The notes under the pieces are model-generated. The model saw nothing but the letters and a program-made list of their open reading frames with translations, did not search any database and was not told the origin of the DNA. This document shows positions 25,484-35,014 of a DNA stretch of 62,548 bases, one piece after another. Source of the DNA: Acidobacteriota bacterium (GTDB lineage Bacteria; Acidobacteriota; Terriglobia; Terriglobales; Acidobacteriaceae); NCBI GenBank assembly GCA_019351975.1, contig JABBOG010000021.1, positions 1 to 62,548 of the forward strand. Direction: 5' to 3'. The translations under genes and the position numbers were made by a program. The stretch's first letter is position 1. Each line of letters begins with the position of its first letter.

Positions 25484-27202
25484 ATTATTTGGGTTCTGAA
25501 ACACTTTTGGTGAAGTGGCATTTGCGGGTGTAAACCATTAGCTATGAACCGCGCAAACCTCATCCCGGACAAGGCGGAAGTAGAGTTGGTTTGTCTTCGT
25601 CAAAAGGCCGGCTCGATCGAAGTCGAACTGCGTGCCTGCCAGACGTTTTCTGTGTGCCCGAGTTGTGCCGGCCGCTCTTCCAGGGTGCACAGCCGATACA
25701 GACGCAGGATCGCAGACCTTCCCTGGGAGGGCGTTCCGGTTGAGATCCTGCTTCAAGCTCGCAAGTTCTTTTGCGATCAAGAGCGGTGTTCGCGTCGCAT
25801 CTTTACAGAGAAGCTGCCGGGAACCGTGGAGAGATATTCCCGCCGAAGTCGTCGGTCAAGTGAGGCGCTGAGCGCGATCACGATGTCGCTCGGCGGTCGA
25901 GCAGGTGCACGATTGGCCCGCAAACTAGGTTTACTAGCCAGCGGCCCGACACTACTGCGGGTGCTTCGCATGCAGTCGCGACCATCTATATCCTCGACGC
26001 CCCGGGTGGTTGGAATTGACGAGTGGGCATGGAAGAAGGGCCACCGTTATGGAACAATTCTTTGTGATCTGGAGCAGCGCCGAGTTATCGATCTGCTGCC
26101 GAATCGTAGTACGGAGACAGTAGCGGCATGGCTGCGTCGGCATCCGAGTGTGGAGGTTGTGAGCCGTGACCGGGCGAGTGCTTTTGCAGATGCCATTGCG
26201 AAAGGAGCGCCTAAAGCAGTGCAGGTCGCGGACCGCTGGCATCTGCTGAACAATTTACTCGAGACTCTGATGCGGTCCCTCGAGCGTCATCGCCACACGA
26301 TGAGTGAGGTTGCGATGCAGATGATTTGCAAGTCCCACGCTACCTCAATCGCCGAAGAACAATGTGCGGCTTCTACGGTAGCCGCTGAAAGAACATTGCT
26401 GAAGCGCGAGCACCGCTTGAAAGTTTATCAAGACATCCTTGGCCTGCTCGACGCTGGCACTAGCCAGTCGGAAGCCTCGCGGCAACTGGGTGTTAGTCTG
26501 CGCACTGTGCAGCGCTGGCTTTCCTATGGCGTCTTTCCGGAGCGGAGGCGTCGGGTGTTCCCGAGCATCGTCGATGCCTACGGTCCACACCTAGAGAAAC
26601 GATACGGAGAAGGTTACCGGAACATCATGTTGCTCTGGGAAGAACTCAAAGAACGAGGCTTCGAGGGTAAGTCCTTAACCGTCCGCAGATGGTTGCGGCA
26701 TCGCTTTGGATCTACGAAGAAGAATAGAGCCGGTCCGGTCACCAAGAGATTGAAACCCATCGGGCATCAACGTATCGGGTGGTTGATGCTGAATGCCGAT
26801 CCTCTCAAGCATCGATATCTGAAAGCACTCTACGAAGCCTCTCCAGAAATAGGTGAGCTGGCTCAGACTGCAAGGGGTCTGTTTGAGATCATTCGCAAGC
26901 GGGACGTTGCCGCATGGCCTGCTTGGCTCGGCGCGGCAGAGAGATCACCCTATGCACGTTTTGCTCGGAACCTTCGGAGAGATCAGGCTGCCGTCGCCGC
27001 GGCATTACAACTGCCTTGGAGCAACGGGATGGTTGAGGGACAGGTCCACCGATTGAAGCTTCTCAAGCGGCAGATGTACGGCCGCGCCGGCTTCGATCTA
27101 TTAAGATTGCGCGTCCTCCACTCAGCCTGACGTCAAAGGCTAAATGGATGATAGCGATCACCCGATATGTCATCACCAAAAGTGTTTCAGAACCCAAATA
27201 AT
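25484..27202 (+). mobile_element. ISL3-family insertion sequence
   Basis: A 30-bp inverted repeat frames one transposase gene. The left end is ATTATTTGGGTTCTGAAACA and onward (from 25484); the right end is its reverse complement (about 27173-27202), differing only near the inner edge. The outer 8 bases of the two ends are also inverted copies, so the expected 8-bp direct target duplication is not visible and the exact tip is uncertain. Confidence 0.85.
25544..27130 (+). CDS. ISL3-family transposase
   Basis: The 528-residue DDE transposase has an N-terminal zinc-binding motif (CPSCAGRSSRVHSRYRRRIADLPWEG), a second cysteine pair, a helix-turn-helix, and the catalytic core beginning VVGIDEWAWKKGHRYGTILCDLE with the first aspartate. 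Next come VVSRDRASAFADAI and VADRWHLLNN, and a C-terminal NGMVEGQVHRLKLLKRQMYGRAGF holding the glutamate. It is full length and the element appears intact. Confidence 0.94.
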   Translation: MNRANLIPDKAEVELVCLRQKAGSIEVELRACQTFSVCPSCAGRSSRVHSRYRRRIADLPWEGVPVEILLQARKFFCDQERCSRRIFTEKLPGTVERYSRRSRRSSEALSAITMSLGGRAGARLARKLGLLASGPTLLRVLRMQSRPSISSTPRVVGIDEWAWKKGHRYGTILCDLEQRRVIDLLPNRSTETVAAWLRRHPSVEVVSRDRASAFADAIAKGAPKAVQVADRWHLLNNLLETLMRSLERHRHTMSEVAMQMICKSHATSIAEEQCAASTVAAERTLLKREHRLKVYQDILGLLDAGTSQSEASRQLGVSLRTVQRWLSYGVFPERRRRVFPSIVDAYGPHLEKRYGEGYRNIMLLWEELKERGFEGKSLTVRRWLRHRFGSTKKNRAGPVTKRLKPIGHQRIGWLMLNADPLKHRYLKALYEASPEIGELAQTARGLFEIIRKRDVAAWPAWLGAAERSPYARFARNLRRDQAAVAAALQLPWSNGMVEGQVHRLKLLKRQMYGRAGFDLLRLRVLHSA

Positions 27203-27756
27203 GTGATCAGAACACGACACGGAATGTGAAAAGCTACAACCTGGCTGCGGGCCAGATTGTTTATCCCGCAAGAGTAGCTCTGAATGCCAAGGAAAACATC
27301 TTTGTAGCCGCCTTCCTTGCGAATGCCGTGAAGGAGATGCTCGCCACCGGAGTGTCGCCCATGAGCAGGATGTGGCTAGTGTGCAACCTCTTCGGAATAG
27401 AGAAACTGCGGCGGGGAGTATGGGGTTTTCGCCGCGCAGCAGAAACCGGATGACCTCGTTCTTTGGCCACCGGAACCACCCCTGAAGGCTCAACTTCGGT
27501 CCTTTGATCGGGCATCCGTGCCGTTGTTCCTGGGTACGGTTCGACCCTCCAGATTGAACGAGCCGGAACCCACAGTAGAGGATCAGCAACCCTCCAAAGC
27601 TGTTCAGAATCGCCAGGCCGATGGGCCGCAAGACGCTCTCGTCATCGTAGATCGAAGCCTAGAGATAAGGGGCGAGTTCGGCGGAGCGCAGGCGCTCCTT
27701 CGGCCCGAGTTCCACCCCTCTCCAGCCCTGATGTCCGGCTGCGCCGTGCTTCTCTC
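27203..27756. other. Degenerate stretch with a possible NHL-repeat relic
   Basis: No complete gene is seen. On the plus strand near 27226-27350 the translation VALNAKENIFVAAFLANAVKE resembles an NHL beta-propeller repeat of the kind seen in acidobacterial secreted proteins, which would make it a broken remnant. Minus-strand frames are open but lack any known motif. The region lies between the ISL3 element and the integrase. Confidence 0.3.
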
Positions 27757-28692
27757 TCACAGTCCCAGATGATCGTTGACCGCAACCGCCAGTTCCTGCT
27801 CGGAACCAAGATATCGTTCCGTGGTCTGAATCGAGCTGTGCCCAAGTAGAAACTTGATCTGTTCCAAATCTCCGCCGTTCTTGCGACATAGCTTGGCGCA
27901 GGTCCGGCGCAGATCGTGGGCGCCGAAGTGTTCGATTCCAATCTGCTTGGCCGATTGCTCGACGATCGACCAGATCGCCCAGTCACCCAGCTCGTCACCG
28001 GTCAGCTTTCCACTCTTTGAAAGCGGCCGCAGAAGACGGCCGTCCACGAGCTCGGCTGCTATTATCCAGGCGTCGATCCCGTGCTTGACCCAGAGGGGTA
28101 TCGCCACCGTGCGGACCCGGCCACCCTTGCCAAAAAGATCCGGCAAGACCCATCGGCCCTCCCGCATCTGGATACCATCCACGTCCAGCCGCGCCAGCTC
28201 CTGGCGCCGCAGAGCGCAACCCAGCAGCAACGCCAGAATCGCGTAGTCCCGCTTGCCTTTGATCTTGGAGCGGTCAGGAACCGTGAGGAGCTCTTTGGCC
28301 TGCTCCCACGTAAGCCAGTTCCCTACCCTGGTTCCTTTCTGGGAGAGGTTGGGAACGCCGGCCAGGTTGGCTGCCTCTTCCACACCAATGATTCCATTGC
28401 GTTGCGCCTCGCCGATCAGCTTGCGAACACCAGAGAGACGAACGTTCACGGTAGAGGCGCTCAGCTTCTTCTCCAGCATGGATGCGCGGTATTCCATCAA
28501 AAGGGCGCGGGATAATGGCTGCTTCCGCTCCTCGCATAGCGCGAAGACCTCATCCAGCGCCTTGGCATAGTTGCGTTTGGAATGCTCCGATGCCACAGAG
28601 TTCAGCACCATCTCCCGCAAAGCCCGGAATGCCGCAACGCGGTCGAGCGGAGACGCATCGGCCGCGTGCATCAGCGCCAGCGAGGCGCTCAT
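27757..28692 (-). CDS. Tyrosine recombinase/integrase (XerC/D-like)
   Basis: The 311-residue protein has an N-terminal SAM-like core-binding domain (SKRNYAKALDEVFALCEERKQPLSRA) and a full catalytic domain: arginine I in LLGCALRRQELARL, lysine in FGKGGRVRT, HDLRRTCAKL, LGHSSIQTTERYLG with the tyrosine nucleophile. All catalytic residues are present. It lies at one end of a plasmid-like block (27.7-38 kb) and may have integrated it. No att site was recognised. Confidence 0.92.
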   Translation of the reverse strand: MSASLALMHAADASPLDRVAAFRALREMVLNSVASEHSKRNYAKALDEVFALCEERKQPLSRALLMEYRASMLEKKLSASTVNVRLSGVRKLIGEAQRNGIIGVEEAANLAGVPNLSQKGTRVGNWLTWEQAKELLTVPDRSKIKGKRDYAILALLLGCALRRQELARLDVDGIQMREGRWVLPDLFGKGGRVRTVAIPLWVKHGIDAWIIAAELVDGRLLRPLSKSGKLTGDELGDWAIWSIVEQSAKQIGIEHFGAHDLRRTCAKLCRKNGGDLEQIKFLLGHSSIQTTERYLGSEQELAVAVNDHLGL

Positions 28693-28821
28693 CGCGGTCC
28701 ACCAAGGCGCGTCTGGATGGTTTCATGAGCGCGATGAGTGTTCAAATCCCAATTGTGCAACAGGCTGTGGCACAATTGGTTCGGTCTGGCGATCCGCTGG
28801 TTTCTAGCGATGTGGATGGCT

Positions 28822-29889
28822 CTATTCGTCATCGGGTGCGTTCCCTCGCAACGTCTCCATCTCCGACCGGAGCTTGTGGACCACGTCCTGTAGGTCTTCA
28901 ACGGTTGGCAGCTCTTCCCGGATCGCGTTCGGCAACTCCCGTGTGACCCGGTAGGTAGAGACTCCGATCGGCTTTTGGATATCCTTGAAAGCGTATTCCA
29001 CCACCGGACCGCTGTGGCTCTCGCACAGCAGCAGTCCGATGGACGGATCATCCCGCTCTGTACCGAGCAGATCGTCGACGGCGGAGAGGTAGAAGTTCAA
29101 CTTCCCAGCGTACTCCGGTTTGAACGGCCCGGTCTTCAGTTCCACTACGAAGTAGCGGTGCAATCGAACATGATAGAAAAGCAGATCGAGGTAAAAATCC
29201 TGATCTCCTACCGGAAGAGGCACCTGACTGCCAACAAAGGCAAAGCCTCGCCCCAACTCCAGCAGCAGATCGCGCAGATGCAACAGCAGACCACGCTCAA
29301 TCTCCCGCTCCTTGGCGGCAGCCGTGACGGTAAGAAAGTCGAAGTTGTAAGGGTCTTTGAGAATTTGCTCGGCGAGATCGGAATCGGGAGGTGGAAGAAC
29401 CTGCTTAAAATTGGTCACGGCCTTCCCTTCCCTCGCATGCAGCCCGCTTTTGATCTGCAGTACCAGAACGTTGCGGCTCCAGCCGTACTCGACCGCCGCC
29501 TGGAGATACCATTGGCGCAGAACGGGGTCTTTGAGTTGGTCGAGGAGCACACGTAGATGACCCCACGGTAAAAGTGCCACAAGCTGTGGCACAATCTCGC
29601 GATCTGGCCACGCCTCCGCCAGCGAACGCATGTACTTAAGGTTGCGCAGGCTGAAACCCTCGACGCCAGGAAACTCGACCTGTAGGTCGTGGGCGAGGCG
29701 ATCGATGACTTTGGCTCCCCAGCCTTCGCTTCCCTGCCGGTCAAGGATGTCCCGACCGATGGACCAGTAGAGCAGGATCAGCTCCCGGCTGACTGCGAAG
29801 GAGGCCCGCACCTGAGCACGTTCGATACGGCGCTTGAGGGCCGAGAGGAGCTCGGGATAGCCGGAGGGGAGATGGAGGCTATTTTTCAC
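28822..29889 (-). CDS. PDDEXK nuclease domain protein (YhcG/DUF1016 family)
   Basis: The 355-residue protein has the DUF1016 N-terminal helical domain (ELILLYWSIGRDILDRQGSEGWGAKVIDRLAHDL, about 35-70, and PWGHLRVLLDQL) and a C-terminal PD-(D/E)XK-like nuclease (FYLDLLFYHVRLHRYFVVELKTGPFKPEYAGKLNFYL, with D and ELK). These proteins are frequent in genomic islands, often beside restriction-modification genes or integrases. It is transcribed toward the integrase with 129 nt between. DNA cleavage is plausible but untested for the family as a whole. Confidence 0.9.
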   Translation of the reverse strand: MKNSLHLPSGYPELLSALKRRIERAQVRASFAVSRELILLYWSIGRDILDRQGSEGWGAKVIDRLAHDLQVEFPGVEGFSLRNLKYMRSLAEAWPDREIVPQLVALLPWGHLRVLLDQLKDPVLRQWYLQAAVEYGWSRNVLVLQIKSGLHAREGKAVTNFKQVLPPPDSDLAEQILKDPYNFDFLTVTAAAKEREIERGLLLHLRDLLLELGRGFAFVGSQVPLPVGDQDFYLDLLFYHVRLHRYFVVELKTGPFKPEYAGKLNFYLSAVDDLLGTERDDPSIGLLLCESHSGPVVEYAFKDIQKPIGVSTYRVTRELPNAIREELPTVEDLQDVVHKLRSEMETLRGNAPDDE

Positions 29890-30110
29890 GTCTTCAGCCT
29901 ACCATGGAGATTTACAACGACAACTGACATTGTCGTGGGTAACTAATCGTGACCACTCTCAAATAAATGGCTGGGCGGCCAGCAATCCCGATGTATTGGG
30001 TAGCTTTCCCTGTAGTCTCTTCCGTCATTAAGGACTACATTTGCCATCGAATAAAGCACTACCCTCAGACAACGGAATAGATTTCATGCGGTGAGCACCT
30101 GAGCACCTAC

Positions 30111-30464
30111 TCATACGGTCGGAAGGTCGGCGCGCTTCATAATTTCGGCTAGCGCTTCCGGATAGCTGTAGCGATTTTCCTCGCAGAATCGCTGGAATGC
30201 GTTGCCAAGGCTGACGGGTACTCGCATATTCAACGGGATGCGGGGCTCCGGACGCGCCGCTTTCGCGCTCCTATAGCTATAGGGGGTTGGAGTGCTTACC
30301 TCGCGGCTTACGAAGCCAGCTATTTCTGCGACAGCATCGATTTTTGCGATGTCGAACGGATTCTCGGGCACAGCAGAGGGTCTAATCTGTTTGAGTTTAT
30401 CCTTTGCAGTTGCTGAAACAGCACCAAACCCGAATGCGTCTTCTGTGGTCTCATCCGTAGACAT
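30111..30464 (-). CDS. Probable ParA partner (small partition protein)
   Basis: The 117-residue protein starts 14 nt inside the end of parA, in the same operon. The N-terminal two thirds are polar and probably disordered; the C-terminal 45 residues (PRIPLNMRVPVSLGNAFQRFCEENRYSYPEALAEIMKRA) look like a ribbon-helix-helix DNA-binding domain. Short disordered-plus-RHH partners such as ParG/Omega types accompany ParA ATPases in plasmids. Function is inferred from position and layout. Confidence 0.7.
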   Translation of the reverse strand: MSTDETTEDAFGFGAVSATAKDKLKQIRPSAVPENPFDIAKIDAVAEIAGFVSREVSTPTPYSYRSAKAARPEPRIPLNMRVPVSLGNAFQRFCEENRYSYPEALAEIMKRADLPTV

Positions 30465-31143
30465 TCTTTAGCTCCCCGGCTTGCTTTGCAGTGATCATTT
30501 CAACTATCTCCTCGGCGAGCCTCTCCGCATTGTCTTTAGCGGCTTCCAGACCATTGATACTCTGATCCAACTCCGAAAGGGTGAGGCGCCTCACGAAGAT
30601 AGCTTTATATGCTTGCCGCTCATGCAAACGAGTCTTCATGAGGTTGACCTTCGCGTCCGCCAGCGCCTGATAAATACCCGATTCGATCTTCGTCGTGATG
30701 AGTGGGTTCGTGCGTGTCATTATGATCCGGTACGGTATGACACGTCCTTCCAAGGTCTCTTCTTCCTCTCGAATGAGGCCCACTGCCCTGCTCGCTTCGT
30801 TCGAATCTAAAGCGCTCGCCTGCAACGGTATCAACACTAGGTCTGCCTGAGTGACGGCGCGAGAAACGAGCCTGTTTGCAGTCCCTTCAAGGTCTACCAA
30901 AACGAATTGGCGTGTCGCGCTGTGTTCCCTGATGACTTTGATGATATTGCTCTCGGTCACATCGCCAACCACTTCCAGTGTTGATGCGGATTTTCCGCCG
31001 CGCCACCGAACTAACGGTCTATTTGGGTCTGCATCGATGACGGTAACACTCGCTCCCAGTGCATCCAAGGCCTGGGCAAGCACGAGAGTTAATGTGCTCT
31101 TCCCTGCTCCGCCTTTTGAACTTGCAGTAACGATTACGGGCAT
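30451..31143 (-). CDS. parA: ParA-family partition ATPase
   Basis: The 230-residue protein has the deviant Walker A KGGAGKST at residue 12, switch I DADPNRPLVRW, and Walker B FVLVDLEGTAN, as in ParA/VirC1-like segregation ATPases that position DNA on the nucleoid. The ATG at 31143 is preferred over a GTG three codons upstream. It is followed by the overlapping partner gene and preceded by dense GTAGC repeats that probably form the centromere. It marks a plasmid-type maintenance system. Confidence 0.92.
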   Translation of the reverse strand: MPVIVTASSKGGAGKSTLTLVLAQALDALGASVTVIDADPNRPLVRWRGGKSASTLEVVGDVTESNIIKVIREHSATRQFVLVDLEGTANRLVSRAVTQADLVLIPLQASALDSNEASRAVGLIREEEETLEGRVIPYRIIMTRTNPLITTKIESGIYQALADAKVNLMKTRLHERQAYKAIFVRRLTLSELDQSINGLEAAKDNAERLAEEIVEMITAKQAGELKNVYG

Positions 31144-31178
31144 AGAGACCACCTACATAAGATAACTGAACGCTACAG

Positions 31179-31377
31179 GTAGCAACGTGTAGCTGTCAAG
31201 TGCTGCGCGTTGCATTAGGTAGATACACACCGCTGTTTGTAGCTCCTTGTAGCCCTATGTAGCTGCTAAATCCTCTGTAAAGCTAGCAGTAGCTATGTAA
31301 CGCATAGCGGAGCAACCACAATCTACACAAAGCTACCTAGTAGCAACATGTAGCGTTGTAAAGCTACATGTTGCTAC
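31179..31377. repeat. Centromere-like GTAGC repeats upstream of parA
   Basis: GTAGCAACGTGTAGC (31179-31193) and GTAGCAACATGTAGC (31340-31354) are near-identical 15-mers. The second is followed after 8 nt by its exact reverse complement GCTACATGTTGCTAC (31363-31377). Between them, GTAGC/GCTAC pentamers recur many times. Such clusters before parA are typical parS/parC partition sites and would also let the partner protein autoregulate the operon. Confidence 0.65.
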
Positions 31378-31483
31378 AAACATATATGTAGGTTGAATAC
31401 AGATTCTTGTAACAGAATTCACTAGGGGGACTCGGACTAAGTTCTTGCGTTTCACAGTCTGATGTCTCAAGTTTGTTCATCGA

Positions 31484-32020
31484 GATGGTGGTGCTGAGCG
31501 ACCAGCGAGCGTTGGCGATAACGACGTTTTAAGAGGCCCGCGAAGCAGACGCGGCGGGCGGAGTTTTTGGCGCAGATGGAGATCGTGGTTCCTTGGAGTG
31601 AGCTGGTAGCGGAGATCGAGCCGTCTTATCCCAAGGCCGGCAACGGCCGTCCTCCGGTGGGACTGGAGCGGATGCTGCGGGTGTACTTTCTGCAGCAGGG
31701 GTTCAACCTGTCGGACCCGGCAGTCGAAGAGGCACTGTACGAGTCGTTGCCGATGCGTCATTCAGTGGCCATCGATCTTCCACCCCACGGACGAACATCT
31801 GCCCGTAGGGGCCGCGGATCTCGGCCAGCGATGCCCGATGAGACAACGGTGTGCACCTTTCGCCACATGCAGGAGCAGCAAGGTCTGGGCAAGAAGATCT
31901 TTGCCTCGCGAACGGCTATCTGGAGAGTCGCAGCGTGAGGATCGGCACCGGCAAGAACCTCCACAAGCTCTACACCAGCTTCGCCCTCATCAACCTGATC
32001 CTGGCAGGGCCTGGGCAGTA
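31484..32020 (+). pseudogene. IS5-family transposase remnant
   Basis: The translation EFLAQMEIVVPWSELVAEIEPSYPKAGNGRPPVGLERMLRVYFLQQGF (31550-31700) is the IS5 N-terminal domain. An upstream segment is shifted by one base, and after about 31850 the catalytic core is missing. A C-terminal scrap near 31940-32020 (KNLHKLYTSFALINLILA) is all that is left. It is dead, with an internal deletion. Confidence 0.75.
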
Positions 32021-32134
32021 GTGTGTCCGAACTCCGGAAAACGCCACTTGTGCAGAGCTCGGAACCCCACAACTCCGTTCTTGTCACGCCAAATATCCGC
32101 AAGCATAGCACGGAGGACTTTATCAGACCCCCCC

Positions 32135-33685
32135 CTAGAACAAGCGTGTTTGCTCCGAGGTGTTGCGCCACTCCTCAAATGTGGGTATTTGTATTTCGGC
32201 TGCCAATTCCTTTTGCAACATGCGAAACGCAACATCTCGTTGCACATTCGCAGACATTCGACGGACGCGCTCGTCTCTGTGCGCCAAGGACCTGGCTAAC
32301 TCCAGGAGCTTCACATCAAGTTCCTGTTCTGAATAATGTTCCCTTACGGCTCGGTTTTGCTGATCGTCGAGCCATTCAGCATATGCTGCTTGCTCTTGCA
32401 TCAGCTTTTGATCCTTCAAGCGCTTTCTGTTCTGCGCATCCTCGGCCGCCTTACGCTTCCGTGAACTCATAAAGTTGGCGGGGACGGGGAGCGCGTTCTC
32501 GAGCGAATAGATAATCAAGCCAGCTGGGTTATTTACGCTCCTTCTATTCCCATCTGTCACTTGCGTAGACAAATACTCGACGGTTTCAATGACAGATTCT
32601 GCTCCAAACGTAACGACTAGTTTGTGCGCTTTTGCGGGAATAATTCCATACTGTTTCAGCACCGCTACAGCCTCGTGCTCAGCAGCCGTGAGTTTAGTTA
32701 TTTCGTGGTCTACAGCCGCGAGCTCTGGCAATACCGTAGCGATCTCTCGCTTCTCGGTCCGCGTATTCTCAAGAATCGCCAGCAACTCTTCACCTGGCAG
32801 CATCACGATTTTGTAGCCGACCTTGCTCGACATCTTCTGGACGTCCCACCTCGAAAGATACTTGATGGCCACCAATTCGTTCAAAGCAAGACCCATCGTG
32901 GATTTGATCTTTGATAGATGTGGATATGCCTGAACATTGAGCAGATTGCAGAGCTCTGAATAGTCCTTCTCTACTGGGCGTCCTTGGCTTGCATGAAACC
33001 AGAGATGAAGATTGCCGAAGATCCCCTTGGCCGTGGGCCTTGTAAGCTGTTTATAGGCGTTGAAATCTTCCGGTATCACATACCGCTGATTCAGGTTCTC
33101 AAGAAGCCAATCCTCCAACACAACTTCGTAGTGCTCCTGCCTATCCGTCCCATTTAGGTTGCTGCTTCCAGTTCGCCTAAATGAACGGAACACATGCAAT
33201 ACCTCATCGGAATAAACCTTCTTTGCCGCACGATAAACTACATGCTCAGAAGTGATCGTAGTATCGGTCATCCTCTTGCCCCAGCGAAGAATCTCTTCAT
33301 AGATTTCGCCATTTCGAGACAAGCCCAACTCTTGTATCAGACGGTACCCACTGAAACGGATCGGATTGGTTGTAAAACCGGTTTTTATGCGTTCTTCGCT
33401 GATGATCTTCAACAAAGCGATGAATTTGTCCCGATCTGTTGTGGAGGGTAGTCCTAGTGCCTCAGAGCCTCGAAATTCAGCCGCTACTTTTATCTTGTTT
33501 CCGTTCCGAATGACTATTTGCTCAATCCGCCGCGAGGTACGGTTTTTGTCTCTAGCGTCGTTCGCACCGAAGAATCCTATCTGTAGTAGATTCTTTTCAA
33601 ACCTGACAAGGTCAACATCAACAGCAATAGGCATCAATGTTGACGTATTGGCTAATTGCTCGATTTTTCGTTTGCGATCGGTCAT
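32135..33685 (-). CDS. Plasmid replication initiator-like protein
   Basis: The protein has about 516 residues from the ATG at 33685 (a GTG at 33730 is also in frame). It resembles RepA/RPA-type initiators: a first winged-helix-like block (IRFSGYRLIQELGLSRNGEIYEEILRWGKRM), a second (AYKQLTRPTAKGIFGNLHLWFHASQGRP), and a long charged C-terminus rich in KRK/RKR helices. The main support is context: its promoter side carries twelve 17-bp iterons, and parA with its partner lies just downstream. It presumably binds the iterons to start replication and repress itself. Confidence 0.75.
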   Translation of the reverse strand: MTDRKRKIEQLANTSTLMPIAVDVDLVRFEKNLLQIGFFGANDARDKNRTSRRIEQIVIRNGNKIKVAAEFRGSEALGLPSTTDRDKFIALLKIISEERIKTGFTTNPIRFSGYRLIQELGLSRNGEIYEEILRWGKRMTDTTITSEHVVYRAAKKVYSDEVLHVFRSFRRTGSSNLNGTDRQEHYEVVLEDWLLENLNQRYVIPEDFNAYKQLTRPTAKGIFGNLHLWFHASQGRPVEKDYSELCNLLNVQAYPHLSKIKSTMGLALNELVAIKYLSRWDVQKMSSKVGYKIVMLPGEELLAILENTRTEKREIATVLPELAAVDHEITKLTAAEHEAVAVLKQYGIIPAKAHKLVVTFGAESVIETVEYLSTQVTDGNRRSVNNPAGLIIYSLENALPVPANFMSSRKRKAAEDAQNRKRLKDQKLMQEQAAYAEWLDDQQNRAVREHYSEQELDVKLLELARSLAHRDERVRRMSANVQRDVAFRMLQKELAAEIQIPTFEEWRNTSEQTRLF

Positions 33686-33798
33686 AGGCTGCTTCTGTTG
33701 CTTGTTGAATCCTATAAGAAAAAGCAACACCTGTAATAACTCGTAAAGACTTTAAGGTAGCGCAAGTGCTTTCAAATAAGGTGTTTAGCAGGCAAAGA

Positions 33799-34285
33799 TT
33801 GCCAACGTACCTCTCTATCTTTGCCAGCGTACCTCTCACTTCGTGCCAATCAGCCTCTCCGTGGAAGTGCCAGCCAACCCCGCGCATTTTGCCAACGAAC
33901 CTCTCGAAATTGCCAGTAGACCTCTCGGCGCGCTGCCAGTGCACCTCTCGCAAGGTGCAGCATGACTGCCAGCCAACCTCTCTGAATGGCACAGACCGAC
34001 AAGGAGGGCCGCCTGAGATATAAAAAGCACGTAAATTGCTACATAAATGATGCATTTTCTGCTCACGGTCTTATTGTTCCTGCTGAAATTGCCAGCCGAC
34101 CTCTCTAAACGCTACATGATGGAACCGCCAATACCTATCGAAGCGAGATGTTGGCTGGCAAATGCGGCTTGCGACCAAAAGATCGCAGAGGAGAAAACCC
34201 CTAGATAATTGGCTTGATAGATGATTTTGCCAGCGAACCTCTCTGCTGCAGAGGTTGGAGATTGGAGCGAGATGTTGGCTGGCAA
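33799..34285. repeat. Iteron cluster, candidate plasmid replication origin
   Basis: Ten direct copies of a 17-mer with consensus TTGCCAGCNNACCTCTC start at 33799, 33821, 33843, 33867, 33889, 33910, 33933, 33966, 34089 and 34227. Two inverted copies (GAGATGTTGGCTGGCAA) lie at 34145 and 34269. The first eight are spaced about 22 bp, two helical turns. This is the hallmark of a Rep-controlled origin, located right upstream of the rep-like gene. Confidence 0.88.
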
Positions 34286-34402
34286 CGTTGTAGAACTTAT
34301 TGACAGAAAACTTAAAAGTCCAGCCTTCGACGCCCTTGACCAGTGAGCCAATCCCTAACTGCTCTGCGACCGAGAGCTTACGGATATTATGAGTCGAAAA
34401 GC

Positions 34403-35014
34403 CTAACTGCCTAAGGCTGTACATACGGAACTCTTTGCCTGAACAGCAGTAGCGGCGCGCTCAATCTCCCGCGCCCGTAGGTCCTGAAACAGGGCCTTGA
34501 GTTCATCATTGAACCCGCTGGAGGAAGGACTGGGTGGCATCATGATGTCTGCGGCAGTGCCCAAATCATTTTGAAGCGCCAAACCAAGCAGGACAAGCCG
34601 TTCTACGATCTGTACGACGGTATCACCGGAAACCTCAACCCGACCTGGGCCAAGGTGAACCTCCGGGGGCAGATCGCGGACCATCACAGAGCGCATCTCC
34701 GGCGGAACGGAGACGGTAATGGCCTTGCGGCGTGGGGCAGGATTGAAGTTGTGAACTCGTTCTCGATGGGAAAGCTCGAGATTATCCGCCAGGATCATAC
34801 CCTCCAGATAACTGAGCAGGGAAGTGCGGGATACCGTGTGAAGGGTGCCAAGCACATCGATACTGCCAATGGCGCGCATGATGGTTTGGGCTGAGGCCCG
34901 CTTGACGTTGAAGAGATCCTCGATGTCGCTACGGGTCCAACACTCTGTCTTCGAGCGGCGCACTCGCTCGGTCATGCTGTGAAGGTCGTGCCTCCATTTG
35001 ATTTTGCGTGCCAT
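34403..35014 (-). CDS. Putative DNA-binding protein of the plasmid-like region
   Basis: The 203-residue protein has an N-terminal helix-turn-helix-like segment (CWTRSDIEDLFNVKRASAQTIMRAIG, about residues 25-50), a beta-rich middle (RRKAITVSVPPEMRSVMVRDLPPEVHLGPGRVEVSG) and a helical C-terminus. I do not recognise a named family. Its place next to the iteron field suggests a plasmid regulator. The segment from 34286 to 34402 holds no other gene. Confidence 0.6.
   Translation of the reverse strand: MARKIKWRHDLHSMTERVRRSKTECWTRSDIEDLFNVKRASAQTIMRAIGSIDVLGTLHTVSRTSLLSYLEGMILADNLELSHRERVHNFNPAPRRKAITVSVPPEMRSVMVRDLPPEVHLGPGRVEVSGDTVVQIVERLVLLGLALQNDLGTAADIMMPPSPSSSGFNDELKALFQDLRAREIERAATAVQAKSSVCTALGS

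Noticed and set aside
27173-27631. A 152-aa minus-strand frame
   Set aside because: It enters the ISL3 inverted repeat, is low in sense-like composition and shows no motif.
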